The notes under the pieces: generated by a model
What the model was told of the DNA's origin: nothing
The model's input: only the letters and a program-made list of their open reading frames with translations
Database searches by the model: none
Shown here: in pieces, positions 47,040 to 58,999 of the stretch
Numbering within the stretch: the stretch's first letter is position 1
How the letters are laid out: each line of letters opens with the position of its first letter
Made by a program: the position numbers and the translations under genes
Source of the DNA: Stictocephala bisonia
Lineage: Eukaryota; Arthropoda; Insecta; Hemiptera; Membracidae
Length of the DNA stretch: 64,000 nt
Direction of reading: 5' to 3'
Assembly (NCBI GenBank): GCA_035578905.1
Contig: JAQJVL010000177.1
Location: 768,615 to 832,614, forward strand

Positions 47040-47430
47040 AAACCTTTAAAATTAATATTAGAAAGAAATTAAACATATCAATTTCACTCAGAAGATTCTT
47101 GTGTAACATCGTTGTTTATCAATATTTTTATAATAAATGTTATATGTTAGCAAGATTTTTATAAAAAATAAGGCGTATTTTTTATCTCTGAAGTCAGTTG
47201 CTTATCATAGGCGCTCGCAACTTGTTTTTGTTGTGGGTGGTAGGTAAGAAAATGCTTTTGGTCAGTTGCAAGAATAGACAGGGGAAAGCTGGTTTAGTGA
47301 GATGTACACTCAATAATGTTAGGCTAGGATATGTTGAGTGCAACTGTGATGCAGTTTGTAGGTTATTTTTCCCACTTATGATATGACAATAGATTTTGTT
47401 GATTGTTTATAAAGTTGAGTGTCAATTAGA

Positions 47431-47473
47431 ATGTCCAGAAAGAAATCATTTGCGATGATTGACCTGCATACAG
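47431..47473 (+). CDS. possible first coding exon of an unidentified gene
   Basis: ATG at 47431 (A at -3) opens MSRKKSFAMIDLHT, followed after one further base by a GTATGT donor at 47474-47479. The upstream 400 bp carry an NRF1-type motif, consistent with a promoter and 5' UTR. No downstream exon is recognisable in the window. A LINE fragment at 47905 would lie in the intron. The frame is short, so this is tentative. Confidence 0.27.
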
Positions 47474-47904
47474 GTATGTTAGTGTTTGTAAACAATGAAT
47501 TAATTTATTGTTGTTAAGTTTTAATTGTTTGATTGTAATGTCATCTTGAAATGAGTGCCAAAATAATACAAAAATAACGGTTTCGACCACTTTCTCGTAC
47601 ATTTTACATAAACGTGAACAATTTAAGATTATTCAGTATGAATTATTTTGTGATCAAGCGTAATCAATTAGTTATATTCATCGAGATTACTAAATAATAC
47701 TTGCAGCATTTTTTATTTCTTCTCCCGAGTTTTTTATTGTAAAACTATTCAAATGGAAATAATGCTAAAACTCAAAACATCCAATAAAACCCAGTAATAA
47801 AGCCTAATATTCAAAATTAATATTTGTGACACAAGTGAATGCATATCCATTAACGTAATTGAACGAATTTGTTAATTATTTAATCTCCTCGTCATAACCT
47901 CAAT

Positions 47905-48380
47905 TGTGTCACTTTTGTAAAGAAACACCCTCAAATGTTCCGCGTTGATCACAAGCAAAGTAGGTACAACCTCAGGCCAACAAATAATGTTGACATTCCT
48001 TCTCACAAAACAAGTTTCTTTGAAAGACACCTAAGATACCGAGGGGCCCAGCTCTTCAATGCACTGCCTGAGACTCTTAAAGCGGATGGCGATGTGGGAA
48101 GGTTTGAGAGGGGGGCAAGAAGCATGTTCCTTGAAAAGGCCTTCTACGGTGTCGGGGATTTTTTGTCCACCTCTCCTCCTGTAAACAGTAATTAAGAGAC
48201 GGCCACCTAAATAAATTGTAATCGAGTCTTTAGTTTATTAAGGATACTGTTAATTATTTTATTGTTCTTTGTTTTTGTAAATATTATGTATATCATGTAT
48301 AGCATGTATATTATGATAATTTGACGCAATTATGCAGAGGTATTTCTGTTATCAATAAAGATATTCTGATTCTGATTCTG
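47905..48380 (+). mobile_element. 5'-truncated LINE insertion with perfect 11-bp target duplication
   Basis: ATAACCTCAAT occurs at 47894-47904 and 48381-48391, exactly flanking a 476-bp insert. The insert carries the end of a LINE ORF2, a 3' UTR and the tail AATAAAGATATTCTGATTCTGATTCTG. The intact duplication indicates a recent event. It is a different family from the other LINEs here, judged by its tail. Confidence 0.95.
47935..48195 (+). pseudogene. C-terminal fragment of LINE ORF2 protein
   Basis: The frame reads YNLRPTNN…HKTSFFERHLRYRGAQLFNALPETLK, the conserved end of LINE reverse-transcriptase proteins, and stops at TAA. It is undamaged over 86 codons but lacks all catalytic domains, because the copy was truncated at insertion. 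The ATG at 47935 is internal to the ancestral protein. Confidence 0.9.
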
Positions 48381-48399
48381 ATAACCTCAATATTTAGGT

Positions 48400-49067
48400 G
48401 TTTTAAATGGTTTTTAGACTCTGTGGGCTTTCAAAAATGACGAATGCTGCGTTACTATTTAATGGTGTAAGGATAATATAAATTTTTAAAACTGCAAAGT
48501 TTATAAATGTTGTTATTGTTTATTTGTGAAAATATTAAACGAAAATATTTTTTCAGCTATTTAAAAAGTTTTAATTTTTCTTCTAGTATCAAACCATTCG
48601 TTTTTCATTAACAAAATCAAAGGACCGAATTTGAACTACAGCAAAAAATAGTCGACTGGCCCTGTTACTACCGAACACTAATTTGGAAAAAGTTGCTCAA
48701 TTGCGTGATTTAGCATTGTTTTAGGCCTCTTATTAAACTAAGCAACATGATACTCAATAGAACGAGAACGGAACAACATCCTGCCTAGACTGTTGCTGCA
48801 GTTTTTATATTATGAGTCTAATAGACTAGGTGGCTTTAGTTGAGCAACAGGAAACGCAGTCGTCGAACTCGTTCACTGTCGGAGGAAAAGTTGTTCAAAT
48901 GCGTGATTAAGTCAATAAGTCATTTATTTAGTTAAAGTGGCAATACAACATTGCATTAACTAAGTTAATATTTATAGTTCTTAGTATTTATAAGTATTAC
49001 AAACCATAAATAAAATTGGTTTGTTGGATTAAGAATTGCTTATGACTGCAACCTGTAAGCAGGACTT

Positions 49068-49070
<3 letters not shown>
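48400..49070. other. unassigned intergenic DNA
   Basis: AT-rich. The words 'aaaagttgctcaattgcgtg' near 48690 and 'aaaagttgttcaaatgcgtg' near 48890 form an imperfect direct repeat about 200 bp apart. No gene. Confidence 0.35.

Positions 49071-49104
<34 letters not shown>
49071..49104. repeat. (AT)17 microsatellite
   Basis: Pure AT dinucleotide repeat. Confidence 0.95.
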
Positions 49105-49106
<2 letters not shown>

Positions 49107-49199
49107 TTTTTATTGATGTATTACGTGTCTAAACATGGTGGGTGAAATGCTATGTTATTTAAATTATATTATTATGCCTTTAATCCTAGCTTCGCGTAT

Positions 49200-49560
49200 T
49201 TTACTCTTCATGTTTTTAATAAATACCGAGGAGAGACCTAAAATTAGTGGGACCAATTAACGGAGAATTTATAGCAACGTCTGACGAGTGGGGCAGTCGG
49301 GTATTTCTGGAGTTGAAGTGTGCCCCATTATACGAACGGGGTATTTTGGGATTGTAAAAACACAGATGCACGATTGAATTATGAATTATTCACTCCAGTC
49401 TATTTCTGAAGCCGTACAGCAGCGTTCGACTGCCTCCGCTGAGTTGGGCGCTCGAACAATGCGGCTGTTTTACTGAACTGTTATCATCCACGATTATTCG
49501 TTTTTATTTTCCAATATCAGTATTCAGGAAACAATTTACCGAACGAGGGATGAATTGAAT
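49200..49560. promoter_or_regulatory. candidate regulatory island
   Basis: Non-repetitive and GC-richer, with mixed short AT cores typical of homeodomain sites ('gaccaattaacggag', 'tgaattatgaattattcac'). There is no open frame of note. Its role is inferred from composition only. Confidence 0.25.
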
Positions 49561-49699
49561 AATCGTCACAAAACAAGGTGTGGTGAAATTTCTTAACAAT
49601 ACCGAATCTTCTTACCAAAATCCATTTCGGAATTTGGATGACGTTAAAATATTGTTACAGTGGGCCACAGAGAAAAAAAATAGGGGTCTCTTTCTGGCC

Positions 49700-49930
49700 G
49701 CAGCTAATGCATGTAATTGAATTACAATTAATGTACACCTTTATAAATCTGTAAAATTATAAACTGATAAGTAATGTGATTATCCTTGGGGGGTTTGGTG
49801 AATCAGAAAGGGACCGACAACGGTGCTGGCCCTGTTATCTGCAGAGTGAAATTGAAAACTAACTACTGTACACCCATTCAACGCAATAATCTACGCTACT
49901 TCTGTTTCTTTTTTCTCTAAGAGGCCTAAT
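49700..49930 (+). repeat. dispersed repeat family 2
   Basis: Carries 'ctttataaatctgta', 'gggaccgacaacggtgctgg' and 'cacccattcaacgc', followed by 'ttctgtttcttttttctct', the same order as 57820-57985 and 5640-5890. Confidence 0.65.
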
Positions 49931-50157
49931 ATAGTTATAAATCCAATTTTAGGTGTAATTTTTTTTAGGGGTTTATTCCCTTTCATGCACGACATGAAGT
50001 GCGACTCAAAGATCTAACACCCCCAATATTTTGTATACAGTTGCGTCTTCATTATAAATAAAAATGACGTGAGATAATTTTTTAATTTGATTTGTGGAAT
50101 GTAACAATTAAATCGCTCCAGTGAATAATGTAATCCTATGTGCATTGTTTATTTGTA

Positions 50158-50555
50158 GACGCCTATAATAGATATATGAGCGAATGAGTAATGCGTGTAG
50201 ATGAACGAGTGTAGTCATTGTTACTACCTAAGGTAATGACTTTTTATAAGAAGAGCTATTTATTAATAGACCAATAGCTAGGGACCTGCAGCTTTACGTG
50301 GAAGCTGAACCACGTAGTATTGGTCTGATTTTCAGCGATTTGACAAGCCTGACACTCAGTTCTCTTCCCTACACAACATCTGAACCTTTGACTACCACTC
50401 AACATGGACACTCTAGACTTCTCTAGTATTGTCCACGTCGATGGCACCAATTGAGCGAAAGTTATGTTGGTTAAGAGTACTGGGCTTAGAATTTATCGCC
50501 CACAATTTTCACAACATTGTCGCCAAGTAGCTGGATTACAGCACTGCGCCACTTG
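50158..50555 (-). mobile_element. SINE family 1 copy
   Basis: Near full length in reverse orientation. The head 'agtggcgcagtgctgtaatc' lies at the right end, and the tail 'ttcgctcatatatctattat' at the left. Confidence 0.75.
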
Positions 50556-50999
50556 ACATATACCATGCATAATATAACTGTTATATTTAATTCTAATCAG
50601 TATTTCGCATAAATATCGTAAAATGAATTGATTCGTTTCGCTAGGTTTGACGTATGATAGAAAAAAAATAAAATTTCACTATCCATCACTAATACACTGG
50701 ACATCGTTTCTCGTAAAACTACTTTCTCTCAACTCAATTTACTGTGTTGATTTTAGTGATTAAAACTTCAGAACTATTCTCACTAATGTGTTTTTATCAA
50801 GTGAGTAATTTACAAAAATAAAAAAATAAAAATAGGTTCTTGCATACTAGATGTGGGGTAAAATCAATCATTTAGTTTCTAATAATCGATTGGAAATAAC
50901 TACACGGTTTCTTAAGTTCTGTCGATGTAAAAGCCAGCTGACATTTGTTTACCAAAGGTCAATCTCCACCAGTAGCGGTATCACAACAGCTGATCAGCC

Positions 51000-51311
51000 A
51001 TGAAGTGGAAGGGGGTCGAAGGGGAAGCGACTGACACAAACACACAGCTGACCGCCAACTTTTTGTCTTCTTTGTGCCCCTTGTTTTTCAAGTTGCACTG
51101 TCGGTTTTCGTCGGACGCCTCCGTCCCTCATTTGACCGGCGTGCCGGGTGATTCCAATCCGGAAATCGCTGTCTTTTGCACTTTTATTGTCACAGATATC
51201 TCGCCCTCTCCTCTTCTTCCCTTTCTATTGTCACTGGCCACCCTTTTTCTAATTACTAACCAACAAATGTCTTGTGTTTGCTCTTTTTTTCCATTGAGTC
51301 CGACTTTGTAG
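51000..51311. other. GC-richer island with unassigned open frame
   Basis: The first ~190 bp are GC- and CG-rich ('ttcgtcggacgcctccgtcc'). The 103-codon plus-strand frame has no domain, and its second half is pyrimidine-rich low-complexity. Not called as a gene. Confidence 0.25.
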
Positions 51312-51712
51312 GCCTATCTGATTGTTTCAATGAACTTATATTTTTTGAGATTTCATACATTTTCATTTTTGTCTTAGGAATGTTCAACGTCTGCATTTTG
51401 AAAGATTGAAAGTGAATTTAATTTATATGTTAAATATAATACTGCTTAAACGTTTCAAACATTAACAAAATGAACTTACTACAATGACAATTTGTTTAAT
51501 GTTAAGATGCACGTAATAAATTCAAAATGTTCATATTATAGAATGAATGTTACAACGTTGTAAATCAAAATTAATTTAAATTCATTTGACTATAATAGAT
51601 CTAGGGTAGTGGCTTTTATAAAGAATCATACTGGTACAATTATGATATTTAGTAACAATAATATTATTCTTCAAGATTTTTTTTATATAAGTAAGACTAA
51701 ACCAAAACAATG

Positions 51713-51790
51713 GGCCTTTGCTAACCTAACGGTTAGCACTCCTGACTTCAATGCTGTCAGTGTAATGGGTCCAAATCCTGACAGACTCTA
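51713..51790 (+). other. tRNA-like remnant or SINE head
   Basis: A-box-like CTAACGGTTAGCA, a CTGAC…GTCAG stem in anticodon-arm position and B-box-like GGGTCCAAATCC. The anticodon loop is too long and there is no acceptor stem, so this is a derived sequence, not a functional tRNA. Confidence 0.35.
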
Positions 51791-51949
51791 CTAAGTTTAG
51801 CTTGATGTGCTTGGACCAGGACCGTCCCATAACAACGTTAGAATACAATCACGATAAAAATGGCGTTTAAAGATAAAAAAAATGCTTGTAATTCCGTATA
51901 TATTACTATAATGAATGGAATATTTACTGCCAACTAGCAATATAGTGGT

Positions 51950-52950
51950 GTAGTGTTGTGGTCCAGCTACGTACTGGTAATATGTTGATTATTGATGATA
52001 GACGTTATGAGCTCATGTTGACTGGGTGACATCTCAATGGTCACCACTATTTTAATGAGTAGATTTTTCAAGAACTCACATTGGACCTTGAACTGAGAAA
52101 GGATTGAAAATCAAACTTATCGACCCATGCAATAAATGTCAGACATTTTTCTCGGTGTATCGGATTTCGTTATTGATTTTAATTCCAACGCTATCCTGGC
52201 CACTGAATTGTTACGAAATGCCCCTTTATAATGGTAAATATACAGCAGGAAGCATATTCTCAACATTTCCTATACGATAAATAGACAATTCTGCGTCTAA
52301 TGTCTTAATCTGAACAAGTCTTGGATAATTTTGACAATCGCGTAAACAAACAAAATAAACAAATGGGTTGTCTAAAATTAAAAACAAATGTAGAATCTGT
52401 AAAAGCAAAAAAATTAGCAAATATTTGTTTACATGTTAATTTTAGGGCACTAGTCCTATTATTTCGGTTAAAAATTAAAGGAACAGAAAAACAACACACA
52501 TCATAAAAATATGTAGTTAGTAGCACAGAATATATTTCGGGGCCACTAACCCCATTTTCAGTCATTAAAAAAATTGTTTTCTAATGACTTATTTACTTGC
52601 CAATTAATCTACTGTACACCTATGTAGGTGAAGTCCAAAGTAAAAAAATCAGCTAATTAAAAGAACAATCAATCAAGAAAAACGTAGCCTTCTTATAATT
52701 ACCAAATATTTATCTTGTAATCAATAACAACGGATTCGAAATCACTACTGAGCAAGAAAACAGCACAAATAATAAAGAAATAATAATATGTTACGAAAAG
52801 AATAAATGTAAAGCGAGCTGAAAAACAAACATGTTTTACAATTGAGCCGAGAGGAAACAGACCGAATCGGCTGACGTACAAAACAATTACGAAACGGTAA
52901 TTACAGATAATTATACCAGGATTGTTATAAACGCATAAAGCTATTGTTAC
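51950..52950. other. unassigned intergenic DNA; possible very degenerate SINE at 51950-52120
   Basis: 'gtggtgtagtgttgtggtcc' followed by 'agctacgtactggtaatatg' loosely recalls the family 1 head, but the body is not recognisable. The rest is AT-rich with no gene. Confidence 0.25.
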
Positions 52951-53165
52951 AACGGTTAATTGCTCGGTGTGCGGATGTGCTTTTCACACTCGGCTGGCCG
53001 CTGTAGCTACAAGCACACCGATCCTATCTGGCCGCCGTTTAGCGCTGTTTACCAACACCTTAGTGGGGAACATAACCTCACTTTAGAAATGTCGCTTTTT
53101 ACCGGGAAACCTGGCGATGCATCGCATTCTGGCGGTCGTTTGAGTAGTTGCGTCCAGTGATAAAA
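52950..53165. promoter_or_regulatory. GC-richer candidate regulatory island
   Basis: Non-repetitive patch with 'ggctggccgctgtagctaca' and 'ctggccgccgtttagcgctg'. The 66-codon frame has no domain. Inferred from composition only. Confidence 0.25.
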
Positions 53166-53509
53166 AGTCGGCATCACTGAACCGAGTAAATGCCTCTTTA
53201 TTTAATATTTCTAATGCTATTTTTGCACAATTTTCATCAACTTAATCACTCAATAACGATAATAATTATTATTAGCATAATTTATAACTTGACACGAACA
53301 TGATGTTTTCAAATGAGTACATCATAACTACCGATATCGTTGAAAATTTAGGGGTTATGTTTTATTTTAGACCATTGGTTGTCTTTGGATGGATTGCTTC
53401 GTCTTTAACCTAACTTTTGGCCTTACAATTTAGTTCTACGAAGCTCTCACACCAAGAAATTGTTAGTACGCGATTAAAACCCATAAGAATTAGAATTAGG
53501 GACACATCA

Positions 53510-53912
53510 TTTTGTCGTATTATCTTTTGAAGTTTCCCAGCATGTATATATTTGAACGTACTAGTTGTAAAGAAAATTCAAATATTTTTCCTTTACTCTC
53601 ACCAACTTACCATAATCTCAGAAGCATACAATTCGTTCGTTGGCCATCTTACAACATTCATCAACACATATTGAAAAGCGGGTCTGTTATTCTTTCTGTA
53701 AATTGCTTAACAACCTGCCTATAATTTTAGAAGTAGAACGTGTTTTATCTAAATTTTAAAAGAGTCTCATGGCATTACATATTGACAAAGAAATTACAGC
53801 TTAGATGATTACTTTATTGATAATTTGCAGTTCTGTTCATTTTGACGTGACATGAGCATATGACGTTGTCATGCAATGTAATTGTCAACTACAATAAAGA
53901 ATTTTGATTCAC
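53510..53912 (+). pseudogene. 5'-truncated LINE fragment, C-terminus frameshifted
   Basis: One frame reads YHNLRS…PSYNIH. After a shift another reads CYSFCKLLNNLPIILEVERVLSKF, the usual 'LYN-LP … F' end of LINE proteins. A ~150-bp 3' UTR ends AATAAAGAATTTTGATTC at 53893-53910. The frameshift and absent upstream domains make it inactive. Confidence 0.6.
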
Positions 53913-54594
53913 TATTTGTGAATTGAGTTTGAACTGCCGTACTTCACGTATCACTTGGCAAGGAAAATTCCAAGCATTGAAGAAATCTTCCGGTTGATGA
54001 TACTTTTTAGTTTTCAGAGAACCTTGGTGATTTTTAATCACTATCATTCACGGAAATTCACGAGGACTCTCGCCCAGAGCAGTTCAGCCGAGCAGGCGAA
54101 TACGCACGTGTTCGTTGTGCCGATTCCTGATATATCGGTATACCGATTTAGGTAGATAATCTACGTTGACGACTATTCTCAAAAATTAGAGTGTGAAAAG
54201 ACTGAAAAGTGCCACAAGTAGGACACAATCGAATATCGAACTGAATATACGAATATATTGACTAACAAATAATTGAGGACTAAATTGATTAATAATAACT
54301 GATATCATCGTAAACATCCAATGGATTCCCTGATTTTAGTAGATATCTTGATGTTAATAAAGACGTAAATCATAAATAGGCCTATGTTAAAACTGTAATT
54401 GTATAAAATGGAAGTGTAAGTAACCAGGCTACACAGATCGGACATAAATGTGTGATAATTAAGTAAAAATATTCTGTATTGTACTAGAACGTTATGTTTA
54501 ATCTAACTTTTTGATATAATCTATCAAATTTAAACTGAATATAGTAGTATTCTTGTAGATTTTGCTTTTTCAGAAAAAAACCAGAATTGTGGTG

Positions 54595-55035
54595 TTGTGA
54601 TGTAATCCATCTGCTTAGAAGTTAAGTATTGTGGAGATTTAGGCATTAGGTTCTGCCCTCAGTCATTTTAATACCAACATACTTCCGCTTAATGGTTGCC
54701 ATCGACTTGGACACTACTAGAGAATATGGGGTGTTTACGTTGTCTGGTTGTGTTCTGATACGGGTGGTAGCCTACAAAGGAGGAAATTGAAATTCAGACA
54801 TCAGCTTGTAAAAAAATTAGACCAGTACTACGTGGTTCAGACTCCAAGCTTAACTGTAGGCCCCTTAGTCCTGGATATTTAGCTTAGTAAATAGTCCTTT
54901 ATAAATAAAACTATCTTAATTAGTTTCAATTACTAACCCACGTTCATTTACTTACACTATCACACTCGTTTACCTACCTTATTCGTTTATATCTTGACGA
55001 TCAGTGACATTAATAGATAAAAATAAATAAATAAA
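54595..55035 (+). mobile_element. SINE family 1, old copy
   Basis: Complete order of blocks but many substitutions ('ttaatggttgccatcgactt', 'agaccagtactacgtggttc', 'ttgacgatcagtgacatt'), ending in an (AAAT)n tail at 55019-55033. Confidence 0.7.
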
Positions 55036-56880
55036 CGCCTAATGAATAGGGGAGGTTCATAACAAGTAGCCTATTCTGCGGAGCGATTCGAGATTGTGTG
55101 TGGATTATTTGAGAGCCCCACAACTATCACTTGGTTAGCATTCAGCATATGACACGAGCCTTGTTATCTATCGAATCAATGCTTATTTAGTAGGAAATTC
55201 CTTTGTCCAACCTTACATCGATCGTTATATGGAGACTCGACAAACCGATTCATTCGATAGTAGTATCACGTGACCGGTAAGCCTCCACCAATCTCAATTA
55301 TCCCTTTGGAGTCCTGCAGTGGCCGCAGGCCGAACCAGTCTCGTCAAGTCCAGTCTTGTAGAGGCGTTCATTAAAATACTGTTGCCGTGACCAGCGCTTG
55401 TAACTCATCAACACCTCGCAGCGAACGAGTGTGGTCCGTTCGTTTCAAAAGCGTTTGCCAAGTGTTTTTATCATTTGTAATTTCTTCAAAAAAAAAAACA
55501 AAAAGACACTTTTTGGAAATGTAGTGTTAAAATGGTAAATTTAACTCTTGATAAGAGATACACTTATTTTGGGAGTAGTTCCAACATAATTTTTTTTGTT
55601 ATGGTTAAGTTTCCATAAAAAAAAGCTCAAGCAAGTCATGCTGTTTTAATCCTTCATTTGGCTCGTCAACTTCAAAATCCACAGTAGAACTACCGAATGA
55701 TGTACTTTGTTAGCTCATAGTTTTTCAAGATCCTCAATGAAGCTCCATGTTAAGATCCAGCATCATCAACTTTTCCACATTGAAACCTACTTTCATTATC
55801 AGCGCCAATACAATTATACCCCTTTTAAACAAATGATAAAAATAACAACAGTAGTTCATCTAGGATATGAATATTCTACTTAATAAATTATGTCATAACA
55901 ATAAATTGGTAAATTGTCTGGCCTAAATAATTCCAGTACTGTAAGCTATAAGATGGAACCAAAAGTACATAAGAAATAACTGGTAATACATGTGTTTTAG
56001 TAAGAAAAATAGGCTCTACGACGGGTTCAGTTGACAGCACAGAACTTTCAATAGAATTCTTCGCAGTCAAAACAAAATCAAGCCACAGCTTAGTTGAACA
56101 TTTTAAAACAAAAATTTCATATGGATATCGATTTAGAAGATGAATGTGTATTAAACCACATTAGCTACAACAAGAAAGTAAAAATTTGTTTTTAAATGTA
56201 TTGAAATATAAGAAAATGAAGATCTTTGTAGACTCAAATATTTACGAAAGGATCATCATCAAGGATGTTTTGCCCTAAGGCAGGTCCTGATGCAGCCTTC
56301 TGCCAAATTTCTCTGTATCGAGCAAGTCTTTTTGTTGTCTCATACATTCCTCCGATCGATACACTGTTCGCCATATGATATCTTCTTCTTCTCTTATCTC
56401 TAACCGATCCTTCTCTAGTTGTTCTAGTTAATTTTTCATTCTTATAGTTTTTAGTATTTCCCTCTCTTTGCACACTCTCATCAGTATTTCTTCATAAAAT
56501 CCATTACGGAAGGATAACAATCTTGAAATGAAAGTGAAGCAAAACTAATTCAGTTGTATAATGCTAGTGAAATTCACAATCGATTAAATTTATATAAATG
56601 AAATGAAAATAAGAGAAAGTGTATGAATTTAATTAATTTGAAAGAGGTTGTTTTTGTGCCAAAGTTTTATGGAGATTGTATAAATATTTTTTAATAGCAT
56701 AAACATGTTTGTCAAAGTGAGTGTTTAAATTTTATCTAGTACTGTATTGCTGATAAACTTTTAAAAGCTCCACCACATAAGTACGAATGTAGGCCTATAT
56801 CGGTCAAACTTCGGAAAGACTTTACCCAATTCCACATAGAAACCTGTTACAAATTACCCAACCCAATTCCCTTTATCACT
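55036..56880. other. unassigned intergenic DNA
   Basis: A moderately GC-richer stretch at 55200-55450 and an unremarkable AT-rich remainder. A 79-codon basic frame on the minus strand (56234-56473) has no recognised domain, and I do not call it. Confidence 0.3.
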
Positions 56881-57075
56881 TTATCGGCCATTAATTCGGA
56901 AGCCAAACAGAATCCACACGGAGCTCGGGAAATGTGTCGGTAGAAGGGAGGGGGTGGGAGCCGCGGAAATTGGAATTTGTTGGAGTAGGAGACTCGGCGC
57001 ATACCAAGCACCCTTGGCGCGGGCTTCCAGATTTGTCATATACACCCTTTCAAACCCTGGGTGGAATTGAAATGG
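56880..57075. promoter_or_regulatory. GC-richer candidate regulatory island
   Basis: Contains 'gtcggtagaagggagggggt', 'gggagccgcggaaattgg' and 'ccttggcgcgggcttcc', and stands out from its AT-rich flanks. Not repetitive and not coding. Confidence 0.25.
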
Positions 57076-57819
57076 CGAGACTTGCGTGAAGTATAGTTCT
57101 GTACGATTTCGTGATAAAGGTGTTCTTTTAAAAGGTCAGCCTTGAAATAATTATTTCAGTGATGATCTCATCTTGTGTTTTTTTACGTATATTATTTTCA
57201 TTTCATTTCGTAGTTAATTGACTTCCACGAGCATTTTTCAAAACTAGTACACAGGTGAATATATTCCTTACAGTACTAGCTTTAGTATAAATTTCCAGGT
57301 CTGAAACCCTTGATAATAAGGTCTGATAAGCAATGTCTCATTTTAAATATTTTAATTGTCAGCCGTCTTAAAGATAAAAATGTATCAATCCCACCTTAGT
57401 AGCAGTATTTCAAAATGTTGGTCGCGCCTTTATTGTGACCTAAAAATAGGTAGTTACCGATATTGCGCTTTTGTACTCTTCTAAGAAATCGTACGGATGG
57501 TTAAAAAAATGAAAGTTTGTCAACAAGCTAACCTAACTTAACTTGTTTAACCCCTCTTAACCTAAACGTTTACAAACTCCAAAACGACAACGTGCGCTGA
57601 GGACTGGTCAAGTGCGCAACTAAGGCGGGTTTATTAGGGATCCCTCTTGGGTATCCATGTAATATGTCCAATATCTGTGTACAACAAAAATAAACAATGT
57701 CTTAAATCATGCGAAGTTAGAAAGATAATTCCTCTCTTACAAGTAAACGCCACAGTGGCACTTACGAATAGATGACCACTAATGTAAATATTTGTAATTC
57801 TGCATAAGTAATTACTTAA

Positions 57820-57985
57820 CGTTCATCCATGAGGATTAGAGGGGAAAAAGGGGAGGGACTGACAACGGTGCTGGCCTTGCCATCCATGCGACTAACTCGA
57901 CACCCGAGGTTTCCAGCTCGACACCCATTCAGCGCACTATCGGATTCGACCTCTGTTGCTTTTTTCTCTGTAGTTCGACTAAGAA
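57820..57985 (+). repeat. dispersed repeat family 2
   Basis: Core 'gagggactgacaacggtgct' and distal 'cacccattcagcgcacta' in the order seen at 5640 and 49700. The left ~100 bp of the family is missing. Confidence 0.65.
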
Positions 57986-58099
57986 GTTCGTAATTGAATT
58001 TATCTATCATCAGTTTTTTTATCGATGTAGTTACTTATTATTATTTATTAATTATGAAATTGAGTTGTTGAAAAAATATATCAATCTGATACCAGTTTG

Positions 58100-58325
58100 G
58101 GACAGATTAGAAGGGAGAGAGAGAGAGAGAGGAAATCAACCGAGAAGTCCGGTAATCGTAAATGTTTTTCGGCAGTCGGTAACATAACCCCGAACATCCC
58201 CCGGGCTAATGTCTTTCTTTCCCGATAGCGATCCCTATTGTTCCCCCGCTTCCCTCTCCAGACTCCCTGTTTGCTTAATTCGTTGTCATTTGTCCCCGGC
58301 GTCCCCATGAAAGTAAACACTTAGC
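58100..58325. promoter_or_regulatory. GC-richer candidate regulatory island
   Basis: Preceded by a short (GA)n run, then a non-repetitive patch ('aacatcccccgggctaatg', 'cttaattcgttgtcatttgt'). The open frame across it has no domain. Confidence 0.25.
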
Positions 58326-58720
58326 CACAGCTTTTGTTTCAAGTCAGTGTAGTGTGATGGTCGTCAGGTCACACGCAGTATTGTTCACTGGCCATTGTCT
58401 TCCTGCAAGGATACGATGTCCAGGACTCTTACACCCCAAGCCTTATTCTCTTGTTATCTCATAAACAATTTTTCACGTATTATAGTTAGTTTCTTAATCA
58501 GCATATTGCGTTTTGGCAGAACACAAACTTATTGCAATATAAGTGTAAAGTGTGCAAATATTGGTAGTATTCCTTTGTGAATACCTCTGGTCTGAGGATG
58601 GTAGACGTGGTTTTATCGAAATCGATCTCCATAATATCGTACATTTTGTCCTTTTTCACATTGATTTTTGCCATCAGTGTAATAACATAAAGTCGCGACT
58701 CTCCGTTAAAAATCGGAGAC

Positions 58721-58919
58721 ACTAGCGCTCCTAGTGGCGGGACGACAGTAGCTCGTATATCTGCACTGTTTCCATCCACGGCTGTGATTAGTAAATTTAA
58801 AATGTCTACAATCTGTCATGCTACATTTTCTATTATTATAATTCCACTTCTTTGCCAGAAACAATGCAGTACAGCGGTAATGCGGTGTAGTTGTGCGGTC
58901 CAACTACTAGGAGCGCTAG
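58721..58919. repeat. short inverted repeat ACTAGCGCTCCTAGT, 170-bp spacing
   Basis: 58721-58735 is matched in reverse complement at 58906-58919 with one mismatch. The arms are themselves partly palindromic around AGCGCT. Possibly the ends of a small element or paired protein-binding sites. Confidence 0.6.
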
Positions 58920-58999
58920 CGTCGTGTTGACTCCACAGCGGTGCAGTGGAGGTGTCGTTATTGTATGCTACTTTACTGTGTCTATATACACACTGATAG

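Noticed and set aside
56234..56473. 79-codon basic minus-strand frame
   Set aside because: Some resemblance to degraded transposon proteins, but no motif is specific enough.
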